Shown here in pieces: positions 30,084-38,700 of a stretch of DNA of 44,269 nucleotides (the stretch's first letter is position 1; every line of letters starts with the position of its first letter). The DNA is from Xanthobacteraceae bacterium (GTDB taxonomy: Bacteria; Pseudomonadota; Alphaproteobacteria; Rhizobiales; Xanthobacteraceae): contig JAIESC010000008.1 of assembly GCA_019746355.1 (NCBI GenBank), positions 1-44,269 on the forward strand, written 5' to 3'. A program made the translations under genes and the position numbers. Below the pieces are notes generated by a model, which worked only from the letters and a program-made list of their open reading frames with translations, was not told the origin of the DNA and did no database searches.

Positions 30084-31067
30084 TCACTCGCCTTTGGCGC
30101 CGGCGAGCTTCACCATCGACGCCCATTTCGGCAGCTGCTCGCGCAGGAACGCATCGAACTCCTGCGGCGAGCCGGCCCTGGGCAGCGCGCTGAATTTTGT
30201 GAGCGCGGCCTTGATCTCGTCGGTCTTGAGTCCCTCGTTGATCGCCGCGTTGAGCTTGGCGATCACCGGGGCGGGCGTGCCCTTGGGGGCGACGACGCCG
30301 GTCCAGGCGTCGATCACGAGATCGGAGAAACCACTTTCGACAAAGGTCGGCACGTTGGGCAGGTCCGGCCAGCGCTCGGGCCGGGCGACGGCCAGCGCGC
30401 GCAGCTTGCCCTGCTTGACTTGCGGAATGAGGATCAGCATGCCGTCGATGGTGAAATGCGTCTGGCCGCCGAGCAGGTCGGTGACCGAGGGCGCCGAACC
30501 CTTGTAGGGCACGTAGGTGATGTCGAGGCCGGCCTGGGTCTTGAACAGCGTCGAGAGCAGATGCGGCGGCGTGCCGAGGCCCGCGCCGTAGTTGAGCTTG
30601 CCGGCATTGGCCTTGGCATAGGCGACGAACTCGGCGACGGTGTTGGCGGGCACACCCGGCCCGACCACCATGACGTGCGGCAAGAGCGAGGTGGTCGCAA
30701 CCGGCGCGAAGTGCTTGAGCGGATCGATGTCGAGGCTCGGATAAAGCGCGGGCGCAACGGCGAGCGAACCGGACGACCCGAACAGAAGCGTGTAGCCGTC
30801 GGGATCCGCTGCAGCAGCGGCCTTGTAGCCGATGGTCGAGCCCGCGCCCGGGCGGTTTTCGACGATGACCTGCTGGCCGAGCCGTGTGCTGAGGTCCTGG
30901 CCGGTGAGCCGCGCCATGGTGTCGATCGGCCCGCCGGGCGGGAACGGCACGATCATCTTGATCGGCTTATCGGGGTACGATTGCGCCTGGGTCTGCGTGG
31001 CAAAGCCCGCGCCATACACCATTCCAAACGCAATGCCGCTCGCCAGCAGCGCGCGCCTGCCGATCAT
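30084..31067 (-). CDS. Bug/TctC-family solute-binding protein
   Basis: 327 residues. It starts MIGRRALLASGIAFGMVYGA (signal, with an RR that could make it Tat-dependent), cleavage near TQAQS. Then SYPDKPIKMIVPFPPGGPID, VIVENRPGAGSTIGYKAAAA, DPDGYTLLFGSSG, LNYGAGLGTPPHLLSTLFK, YVPYKGSAPSVTDLLGGQTH and LPNVPTFVESGFSDLVIDAW, ending MVKLAGAKGE. The ribosome-binding site AGGGAGGA precedes ATG 31067. It is the middle gene of a three-member Bug array (31900 to 29072), whose first member is a pseudogene. Confidence 0.93.
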   Translation of the reverse strand: MIGRRALLASGIAFGMVYGAGFATQTQAQSYPDKPIKMIVPFPPGGPIDTMARLTGQDLSTRLGQQVIVENRPGAGSTIGYKAAAAADPDGYTLLFGSSGSLAVAPALYPSLDIDPLKHFAPVATTSLLPHVMVVGPGVPANTVAEFVAYAKANAGKLNYGAGLGTPPHLLSTLFKTQAGLDITYVPYKGSAPSVTDLLGGQTHFTIDGMLILIPQVKQGKLRALAVARPERWPDLPNVPTFVESGFSDLVIDAWTGVVAPKGTPAPVIAKLNAAINEGLKTDEIKAALTKFSALPRAGSPQEFDAFLREQLPKWASMVKLAGAKGE

Positions 31068-31158
31068 GGCCTTCCTCCCTGAAAGTCCTTGCCGGCGCTC
31101 TCGTGCCGCCGTGCGGACCGATCTTAGCGGGACCGGAGGCAGCGCTGTAGCGGCATTT

Positions 31159-31900
31159 TCACTCGATCTTGATGCCGGCGGTCCGCATCACGTCGGATCA
31201 CTTCTTGTACTCGCGGCGAGAAACGCGCCGAACGCTCGACATCGGCGTTGAGGCGGGCCGCGCCGGATGTCACCTCCGGCGTGTCGCCGAAATAGAGGTG
31301 CACCTGGCCGCCAAGAATGGCCGTGAACACCTCCGACGCGCCTTTCAAGGGAACGTGGACGATGTCGACGCCGGTGCGAAGCCGGAACAGCTCGGCCGCA
31401 AGCTGGCTGATATTGCCGACGCCGCCGGAGCCGTAGTTGAGCTTACCGGGATGGGCTGTGGCGTAGGCGACAAGCTCCGGCGCACCGAGTTCGCCGGAAA
31501 GTCCGGATGGACGGCGAGCACCTCGACGTTCTGCGACAGCCGTGCGACCGGCACGAACGATGTCGCGGGATGAAGTCACGGTTGCGCGTCATGACCGGTT
31601 GGATGACGAGCGAGCTGATGCTGCCGCAGAGCAGCGTATAGCCGTCCGGATCGGCACCGGCGACGAACTTCGAGACGATGCCCCGGAGGCGCCACCACGG
31701 TTCTCGCTGATGATCGGGGCACCGATGATCATGCCGAGCGGCTCGCCGACGAGGCGCGCCATCGTGTCCACCGGGCCGCCGGCGGCAAACGGCACGATCA
31801 TGCGGATCTGCCGGCTGGGATGGGACCGCGCTCGCTCGGCGACGGCGGCGCTGGCGCCCGCCGCGATGCCGGTGGCGAGAAACGTCCGTCGGCCGAGCAT
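31159..31900 (-). pseudogene. Bug/TctC-family solute-binding protein, frameshifted with deletion
   Basis: The minus strand starts well: AAGGGG ribosome-binding site, MLGRRTFLATGIAAGASAAV signal, QIRMIVPFAAGGPVDTMARL and IIGAPIISENRGGASG. It then shifts frame to FVAGADPDGYTLLCGSISSL, and shifts again to PGKLNYGSGGVGNISQLAAE, VHVPLKGASEVFTAILGGQV and LYFGDTPEV. The ~90 residues that normally follow, including the LPDVPT motif, are largely missing. AARLNADVE and the genuine C-terminus VMRTAGIKIE with its TGA (31159-31161) are recognisable but in different frames. Total length (742 bp) is ~250 bp short. At least two indels and a deletion make this a clear pseudogene. Confidence 0.88.
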
Positions 31901-32102
31901 CGAATTCCCCTTGCGCTTTGCCCGCGGCGGGATTCTGCGTGCCGCGCCTGCCGCAAGCATATCGAGGGTCGAGACTCACGATCCAGAAAGTGTCCCCCCG
32001 GGAACACGGCAAAGCGCATCTGGTCCGCTTTGACTTCATGGCTGATCGGGGCGAACCTTGCCTCATTCTTTTCCATCGCTGCTGCCGTTATTTGGAGAAT
32101 TC

Positions 32103-32909
32103 ATGAGCGACAAGTTTTCCGGGAATTATCCGATCGAAACACGCGCCGGCGAGATCGAGCGGTTGCTTGTGCAATCGAACGCCATGGCGCCTGATGCACT
32201 GGCGATGCTCGAGCGGTTCGGGCCGATGCTGGGCTGGACCTGCCTCGACATCGGCTGCGGCCCGGGCGGCATCACCGATCTGCTGAGCGCACGCGTCGGT
32301 CCCAAGGGCAACGTGGTCGGCCTCGACATGAACGCGGCATTTCTCGATCATGCGCGCAAGAATGCCGCGCCCAACACGGAATTCCGGCAGGGCGATGCCT
32401 ATGACGCGGACCTGCCGGCGGGCAGCTTCGATGTCGTGCACATGCGTTTTGTCGCGAGCACCGCCGGAAATACCGGGCGGCTGCTCAAGGAGGCGATGCG
32501 GCTCGCGAAACCCGGCGGCATCGTCGCGTTGCAGGAGCCGGACGGCTCGACGCTGAAGTGCTTTCCGCCGCATCCGGCGTGGGACCAGCTGAAAATGGCG
32601 CTGCTCGGTGCGTTCACCGGCGTCGGCGCCAATCTCGAACTCGCGGAGCGGCTCTACCACGTCCTGTATCAGGCGGGCCTTCGCGACGTGCAGTACCGCA
32701 CGGCGCTGCTCGGCGTGCGCTCGATCGACCCGATGGTCGACTACCTGCCGTCGACGGTGGAGTCGCTGCGCGGCACGATCGTCAAGCTGGGCTTGCTGAG
32801 CGAGAGCGAATTGAGCGCAGCGCTCGCCGACTGCCGCGCGCATCTTGCGCGACCCGGCACATCATTCACCATGTACACGGTGGCTCAGGTCTGGGGCCAC
32901 ACCGCCTGA
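32103..32909 (+). CDS. class I SAM-dependent methyltransferase
   Basis: 268 residues, cytoplasmic. Motif I CLDIGCGPGGITDLL (48-62) binds S-adenosylmethionine. GLDMNAAFLDHARKNA provides the acidic ribose-binding residue, RQGDAYDADLPAGSFDVVHM is motifs II/III, and LAKPGGIVALQEPDG is motif post-III. The C-terminal half (QLKMALLGAFTGVGANLELA) is the substrate cap. The layout resembles UbiE/small-molecule methyltransferases; the acceptor is unknown. ATG 32103 has GGAG six bases upstream; an upstream in-frame ATG at 32058 lacks one. It lies alone between a Bug pseudogene and a convergent channel gene (8-base gap). Confidence 0.9.
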   Translation: MSDKFSGNYPIETRAGEIERLLVQSNAMAPDALAMLERFGPMLGWTCLDIGCGPGGITDLLSARVGPKGNVVGLDMNAAFLDHARKNAAPNTEFRQGDAYDADLPAGSFDVVHMRFVASTAGNTGRLLKEAMRLAKPGGIVALQEPDGSTLKCFPPHPAWDQLKMALLGAFTGVGANLELAERLYHVLYQAGLRDVQYRTALLGVRSIDPMVDYLPSTVESLRGTIVKLGLLSESELSAALADCRAHLARPGTSFTMYTVAQVWGHTA

Positions 32910-32917
32910 TCCGCGCG

Positions 32918-33349
32918 TCAGCGTGCCGCCGGCGCAGCGCCACCCATGGTCTTTCGAAGAATCTCGAAGATCACCGCGGTCGACCAGCCGAACAGCAGCA
33001 CGCCGTTCATCGCCGTCATTGGCCCAAGCAGCAGCCACTGTTGGGTCGGCGTGATGTCGCCATAGCCGAGCGTCGTGTAGTTGACGAAGGCGAAGTACAT
33101 GAAGTTGGCGCGAACCGGCGACGCATCGAGGATCAGATAGGCCGTCGCCCAGACGAAGACCTCGCACGCATGTGCGGCCATCAGGATTGTGACGGTCGCG
33201 ATCATGACCGCCGTCAGGCGCACCTGGGGATGCGGAGCGGGTCTTACACTGACCAACTGAGCTGCGTGAACCACGGCGGTCATGACCGTGGCGTGGATCA
33301 CGATGTTGAGAACGCTGACGGCCGTGCCCGCCAGAATTTGCGCTAACAT
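32918..33349 (-). CDS. small K+ channel-like (Ion_trans_2) membrane protein
   Basis: 143 residues. Hydrophobic helices are at ~5-33, ~45-73 and ~107-131. Between the last two lies the pore helix and selectivity filter NFMYFAFVNYTTLGYGDITP (filter TLGYGD at 93-98), matching the TVGYGD signature of potassium channels. There is no C-terminal RCK or cyclic-nucleotide domain, only a short tail (RKTMGGAAPAAR). Such two-helix pore modules assemble as tetramers. The start at 33349 follows GGGGAG; a longer in-frame GTG/ATG start at 33400 would add a polar extension. Confidence 0.85.
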   Translation of the reverse strand: MLAQILAGTAVSVLNIVIHATVMTAVVHAAQLVSVRPAPHPQVRLTAVMIATVTILMAAHACEVFVWATAYLILDASPVRANFMYFAFVNYTTLGYGDITPTQQWLLLGPMTAMNGVLLFGWSTAVIFEILRKTMGGAAPAAR

Positions 33350-33446
33350 GCCATCTCCCCCGCGTTGCCGATGCACCTGGAATGGAGCTTCCGCGGGCAA
33401 CCAGCCATCGCAGCCGGCCTCGGCGTAGCGCCGTGGCGATCCGCGG

Positions 33447-34412
33447 TCAGTTGATCTGCACGCCGCTCGCCTCGACGATCTGCTGCCACTTCGGCGCCTC
33501 GGCGGCGATGAAGTCGGCGAAGTCCTTGGGCGTGCCGATGCTCGGCGACACGCCGAGCCGCTCCATGGCGGCGCGCATTTCGGCGGAATCCAACACCCGG
33601 TTGGCCGAGGCGTTGAGCGTGTCGACGACCGCCGCGGGGGTGCCGGCGGGCGCCCAGAGGCCGGCCCAGAAGCCGAGCGAAAGGCCCGGGAAGCCGCTCT
33701 CGATCATGGTCGGCACGTCCGGCAAATCGGCCTCGCGCTTTGAGCCCCACTGGGCGATGGCGCGGATCTTTCCCTCGCGGATCAGCGGCAGGAGCGTCGA
33801 GGTGGTGCCGATGTTGAGCTGGATCGTGCCGCCCATCATGTCGGTGACCGCCTGCATGCCGCCCCTGTAGGGCACGCTCGCGATCGCAAGCCCGTTGGTC
33901 TTGTTGAACCACTCGCCGACGAGCTGCGGCGCGGTGCCCTGGCCGTAGCCGAAGTTCAGCGTGTTGGGATGCGCCTTGGCATGGGCGATCAGCTCCTGCG
34001 CGTTCCTCACCGGCAGCTCGGGCGGCACGACCGTGACCCACGAGCCCCAGGCAACGTTGGCGACCGGGGCGAAGGCCTTGATCGGATCGTAGTCGAGGTT
34101 CTTGTACATCGCCGGAGCCACGACCAGGCTCGAGCTCTGGAACAGCAGCGTGTAGCCGTCGGGCTCGGAGCTGGCGACCGTCTTCATGCCGATGGTGGTG
34201 CCCGCGCCCGGCCGGTTCTCAACCACGACGTTCTGGCGCAGGTCGGTGGAAAGATACTGCGAAAGCAGCCGTCCGACGACATCGACCGGCGAGCCCGCGG
34301 TCAGCGGCACGATCATCTTGATCGGGCGCGTCGGATACTTGTTGGCGAGCGCGGAGCGCACGGTGAGCGAGCTTGCGGCAAGCCCGAGCGCAAACGCACG
34401 TCTGGATATCAT
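33447..34412 (-). CDS. Bug/TctC-family solute-binding protein
   Basis: 321 residues. Signal peptide ISRRAFALGLAASSLTVRSA, with an RR-F motif close to Tat consensus (cleavage after SALA). Motifs are KYPTRPIKMIVPLTAGSPVD, VVVENRPGAGTTIGMKTVAS, EPDGYTLLFQSSS, LNFGYGQGTAPQLVGEWFN, VPYRGGMQAVTDMMGGTIQL, LPDVPTMIESGFPGLSLGFW and C-terminal EASGVQIN. AAGGA lies about 8 bases before ATG 34412; a longer start through the neighbouring palindromic repeat is rejected. The upstream dipeptide epimerase gene is on the same strand, 60 bases away and separated by the repeat; co-transcription is possible. Confidence 0.93.
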   Translation of the reverse strand: MISRRAFALGLAASSLTVRSALANKYPTRPIKMIVPLTAGSPVDVVGRLLSQYLSTDLRQNVVVENRPGAGTTIGMKTVASSEPDGYTLLFQSSSLVVAPAMYKNLDYDPIKAFAPVANVAWGSWVTVVPPELPVRNAQELIAHAKAHPNTLNFGYGQGTAPQLVGEWFNKTNGLAIASVPYRGGMQAVTDMMGGTIQLNIGTTSTLLPLIREGKIRAIAQWGSKREADLPDVPTMIESGFPGLSLGFWAGLWAPAGTPAAVVDTLNASANRVLDSAEMRAAMERLGVSPSIGTPKDFADFIAAEAPKWQQIVEASGVQIN

Positions 34413-34424
34413 CGTCTTTTCCTT

Positions 34425-34473
34425 GTGCATGATCTTATCCGAAAACCGGTGCCCACTTTTCGGGATCATGCAC
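34425..34473. repeat. Rhizobiales-type palindromic repeat
   Basis: GTGCATGATC (34425-34434) and GATCATGCAC (34464-34473) are perfect inverted copies. CCGAAAA (34439-34445) and TTTTCGG (34457-34463) extend the stem inward. I recall near-identical palindromes scattered through Rhizobiales genomes. It fills the gap between the Bug gene and the epimerase and touches the last base of the epimerase stop codon. Confidence 0.85.
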
Positions 34474-35462
34474 TAACCCCACAACCTGGATGTCGGCGGG
34501 TGAACAAGGCTTCCTTCGTAGCGTAGCCCGTCCGGCCGGTCCTTCGCCAGCAGCAGCGCGCCGTCGAGATCGACCACGCGGGCGCGCTGCGCGACCAGCA
34601 TGGCCGGCGCGATCGCGAGCGACGTCGCCACCATGCAGCCGACCATGATGCCGAAGCCGAGCCGTTCGGCCTCCGCCGTCATCGCCAGCGCCTCGGTGAG
34701 TCCGCCGGTCTTGTCGAGCTTGATATTGACCGCGTCGTAGCGGCCCGCGAGACCGGCGAGGCTTGCGCGGTCGTGCACGCTCTCGTCGGCGCAGACCGCA
34801 ACGGGCCGCGTGATCGCGGCCAGCGCCGCGTCGTGGTCGGCCGGAAGCGGCTGCTCGACCAGCGTCACGCCCGCCTCGGCGCAGGCGGCGAGGTTTGCGG
34901 CAAGATCGTCCGCGGTCCAGCCTTCATTGGCGTCGACGATCAGCTCCGATTGCGGCGCAGCCGCCCGGACCGCGGCGATCCGCGCGGCATCGCCCGTCCC
35001 GCCGAGCTTGATCTTGAGAAGCTTGCGCGCCGACGCTGCGCGGGCGGCGTCAGCCATCGCCTCCGGGGCGCCGAGCGAGATGGTGTAGGCGGTGGTGAAC
35101 GCATGCGGGACGGGCAGCCCGGCAAGCTCGTAGGCCGGCCTGCCGGCGCGCTTGGCTTCGAGGTCCCAGAACGCGCAATCGAGCGCGTTGCGCGCGGCGC
35201 CCGCCGGCATTTCGGCTTGCAGCGCCTTGCGGTCGAGGCCGAACGCGAGTTTTTGGCCGATCGTGCCGAGCGCCCCGATCACGCCTTTGACGGTCTCGTC
35301 GTAGCGCGCATAGGGCACGCATTCGCCACGGCCGCGGTGGCGGCCGTCGCTCAATTCGGCGACGACCACCTGCGCCTCGGTCTTGGCGCCGCGGCTGATC
35401 GAGAACGCGCCGGCAATCGGCCAGCTTTCGGTGCGGACGGTGAGTGAGAGCGGCAGGGGCAT
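34473..35462 (-). CDS. dipeptide epimerase / N-acetyl-D-Glu racemase-like enolase-superfamily enzyme
   Basis: 329 residues, cytoplasmic. Muconate-lactonizing-enzyme subgroup residues are all present: KxK in LLKIKLGG (K150, K152), metal ligands D177 (VDANEGW), E203 (VEQPL) and D226 (CADES), and the opposite-face Lys K248 in VNIKLDKTGG. The C-terminal MVGCMVATSLAIAPA is typical of L-Ala-D/L-Glu epimerases (AEE/YcjG), used in murein peptide recycling. A related alpha-proteobacterial group acts on N-acetyl-glutamate (DgcA), and the two cannot be separated by eye. GGAGAG precedes ATG 35462. A REP-like palindrome lies directly upstream. Confidence 0.9.
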   Translation of the reverse strand: MPLPLSLTVRTESWPIAGAFSISRGAKTEAQVVVAELSDGRHRGRGECVPYARYDETVKGVIGALGTIGQKLAFGLDRKALQAEMPAGAARNALDCAFWDLEAKRAGRPAYELAGLPVPHAFTTAYTISLGAPEAMADAARAASARKLLKIKLGGTGDAARIAAVRAAAPQSELIVDANEGWTADDLAANLAACAEAGVTLVEQPLPADHDAALAAITRPVAVCADESVHDRASLAGLAGRYDAVNIKLDKTGGLTEALAMTAEAERLGFGIMVGCMVATSLAIAPAMLVAQRARVVDLDGALLLAKDRPDGLRYEGSLVHPPTSRLWG

Positions 35463-35473
35463 ATTCTCTCCGC

Positions 35474-35634
35474 CGTCATTCCGGGGCGCTCGCGTCCATC
35501 AGCGCGTTCACGCGCGTCTTCGCGCGCTGCGGAGCGAGCCTGGAATCCAGTACCGAGCATTGCATGTATGTCTGGACTCCAGGCTCGCACCCATGGCGCG
35601 TCGAAGACGCGCTATGGGTGCGCCCCGGAATGAC
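35474..35634. repeat. REP-like palindromic repeat, complete copy 2
   Basis: CGTCATTCCGGGGCGC (35474-35489) and GCGCCCCGGAATGAC (35620-35634) form the ends. CTGGAATCCAG and CTGGACTCCAGG lie near the middle. It shares the ends and the CATCAGCGCGTTCACGCGCG module with 10353-10500. It lies between the divergent-side start of the epimerase and the terminator of the growth-pole protein gene. Confidence 0.85.
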
Positions 35635-35652
35635 CGGGTTGAACACCTTGCC

Positions 35653-35687
35653 TAAAACAAAACGGGCGCGCCGTTCAAGCGCGCCCG
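35653..35687 (-). terminator. rho-independent terminator of the giant coiled-coil gene
   Basis: On the minus strand CGGGCGCGC (35687-35679), a 7-base loop and GCGCGCCCG (35671-35663) are followed by TTTTGTTTTAGG. It lies 26 bases after the stop at 35713. Confidence 0.92.
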
Positions 35688-35712
35688 CCGGATTTTGCCG
35701 TTGCGGCTTCGG

Positions 35713-38700
35713 CTATTCGTTGCCGAAGCGGCCCGCCGCATGCGCCAGCATGGTGTAGACCTTGCCGGTTTCCGAGGTCAGGTAGGTGCGGGCCATGGCC
35801 TGGCCGCGGTCGCCGCGCGACACGTCTTCCAGCAGCCGCTCGAACTCGCCGATGTAGCGGTCGACGGTCTGCTTGAACTCACGGTCGCCGCGATACTTGC
35901 TGCGGATCTCCTCGAACGTCTTCTGGCCCTGCATGGTGTAGAGGCGGCGGGTGAAGACGTTGCGCTCGCCGCGCTTGTAGCGGTCCCACAGCTCGGCGGC
36001 CGCGTCGTGATCGATCATCCGCGCGATATCGACCGAGAGCGAGTCGAGCGACTCCAGGCTGTGGCGAGCCTGACGGTCGTCGCCGCGCGCCGCGGGGCCG
36101 GCACCAGGACCGGGCCGCTCATCGGGGCCGGCCTCGGGCCGCGAGGCGCGGTGCAGAAGCTCCGACAGCCAGCCGTTGCGGCCGTTGCCCTGGGCCTGGC
36201 CGGGGCTGAGCGACGGCGACTGCGCACGCGGCGGCATCGGCACCGAGCCGGTGATGTCGGCGCGCGGCGGCGGCGGGGCCGGACGCGGGGCCGGGGCTTC
36301 GTGGCGGGCCGCGGGTGCCTCGTGACGGGCAGGGGCGCCCGCATAAGCGGGCTCCGGACCGCGGCGGCCCGCCTCGGACGTATCCATGCCGCGGCCGTGC
36401 CGGGCAACGATACGGTTGAGCTCGGCCAGCGCCTCGATCTGGTCGACGATCACGCGGCGCATCTGCGCGGCGCTGTCGGCGGTCTCCTGCGGCAACTCGA
36501 GAATGCCGCGGCGCAGCTCGCTGCGGGTCGTCTCGAGCTCACGCTGCATCTCGGACGCCATCTGGCGCATGCCCTGAAGCGTCTCGGTGAAGCGCTGCGT
36601 AGTCTGGGCGAACATCTCATGGGTTTCGCCGCTGTGCTGGGTGTAGATGCCGTGCAGCAGCTCACTTGCGCGGCGACGCTCTTCTTCCAGCGAGCGGGCG
36701 CCTTCGGAGCTCGACTCGGCGACGATCCGCGCGATCTCGCGGGCGCGGTTGTTGGCGCCCTCGAGCGACTCGTCGAGCAGGCCCTGGAAGCGCTTGAGGC
36801 GCTGCTCGATGTCGTCGGTGCGGGTGTCGAGCGAGACGACGAGCTGCTCGATCACGGCGCGGCGCTCGCCGAGGTTGTCTTCGGTGCGGCGGTTGCTCTT
36901 CTCGAGCAGCGCGACCGCCTCGACGAGCCCCTTGCCGTGGGCCTCGAACTGGGTCGCGAGCGTGCCGAGATCCGCCAGCGCCTTGTTGGTGACGCCATGG
37001 AACGAGCTGATGTGCTGATCGACCTGCGTGCTGCTCACGCCGGCCTTCTCCGACAGCTCGTTCATAGTGGCCACGAATTCCGAGACGCGGGTGACGAGGG
37101 TGTTCTCGACCGCGCTCATGTTCTCGTGGGCGCCGCTCAGCACCTCCTGCAGCAGGATGTTGGCCTCGCGCAGCCGCTCGAACAGCGTCGTGGTGTCGCT
37201 GCGGAGCATGTTGTGCGTCTCCATCATCTCGGAGACGCTCGACGTGGTGATCTGCTTCGACTGCTCGATGGCGGACCTGGAGGTGTCCTGAAGGTCCTTC
37301 AGCGTCTTGTTGACGGTGCCGGTCGCAGTCTGCGTCGCTTCGGTGACAAGGCGGGCGATCTGCTCGCTGTTGTCCATCATGGTCCGCGTGAAGGTGAAGC
37401 CCTGGGCCTCGATCGCCTTCACCGCGTGATCGGTCGCCTTGATGACCTCGGAGCTGAACTCCTTGCTCTTGCCGCTCAGCGCGGAGAGGAGCGTCGAGGA
37501 GTTGGCGTCGAGAATGCGCGTCATCTCGGTGGCGCGGTTCGAGACCTGCTGGCTGATCTCGTCGGCCTTGCCGACGAAGTTGCGTGCAACCTCGGCGCTG
37601 ACGCCGAGCAGCGTGCGCTCGACGTCGCTGGCGTTCTGCTTGAGGACGTTGCTGACGCCCGCCGAAACCGCGGTCAGCGTGCGCTCGACCTCGCCGGCGT
37701 TCTGCTTGAGCGAGGTGCTGACGCCGGTTGAGATGGCGGTCAGCGCCCGCTCGATCTCGGCCGAGTTCTGCTTCAGCGTGTTGGTCAGGTTGCTGCTGGC
37801 GCTGGTCATCGAGCGCTCGGTCGCGCCGGAGATGGCGGCGACGGCACGCTCGGCCTCGGCGCCGGCGCGGCCGATCGCCTGTGCGGCCTCCACCGAGTTG
37901 GTCTTGATGGTCTCGGCGAGGTCGGTCATGCGGGTGTCGAGCGCTTCGGACACCGCCTTGGTGCGGGAATCGATGTGCTCGTTGATGGCGTCGATGCGGC
38001 CGGTCCACATGTTCTCGAAACGGCCGATGACGAGGCCCACGGCGCGTTCGGTCTCGCTGGAGACGCTGGTGAGCGTGCGCTCGGCGGCGTTGGCGACCTG
38101 GGCGAGGGTGCGTTCGGCCTCGCCCGAGGCGTTGCCGAGAGCCTGCGTCGCCGTGCTGGCGTTGTTGGTGATGATCGCGGCGAGGTGCTCCATGCGGGTC
38201 TCGAGCGACTCGGACACCTGGCGGGTCCGCTGTTCGATCTGGCCGGAGATCGCCTCGGTGCGGCTGAGCCACAGGTTCTCGAAGTGGGTGAAGACCTTGT
38301 TCAGCGTCTTCTCGGCCTCTCCGGTGACGCCGCCGAGCGTGCGCTCGGTGTTCTCGCTGAGCGCGGCCATGGTCCGCTCCGCCTGGCCTGCCGTCGTCGT
38401 GACCGCCTCGTGAGCCTGCTGCCGGGTCTCGGCGATGCTCTGGGTCGCGGCGCTGGTGGTCTGGTTGACCGCCTGCATCGCCTCCGCCGCGGTGCGGCCG
38501 AGCGACTGCGTTGCGTCGCTCGCCGTCTGGGTGACCGCCTCGTGGGCCTGGTGGCGGGTCTGGACGATGGTCTGGGTCGCGGCGCTGGTGGTCTGGTTGA
38601 CCGCCTGCATCGCCTCCGCGGCGGCGCGGCCGATCGACTGCGTCGCGTCGGTGGAGTTGGTCTTGATCGAGTTGGCGAAGTGCTCGATGCGCGCGTTGAG

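Noticed and set aside
38374..38637. Regular repeats considered as a CRISPR array
   Set aside because: The units are adjacent, 132 bp, in frame with a coding sequence and without spacers; no cas genes are present.
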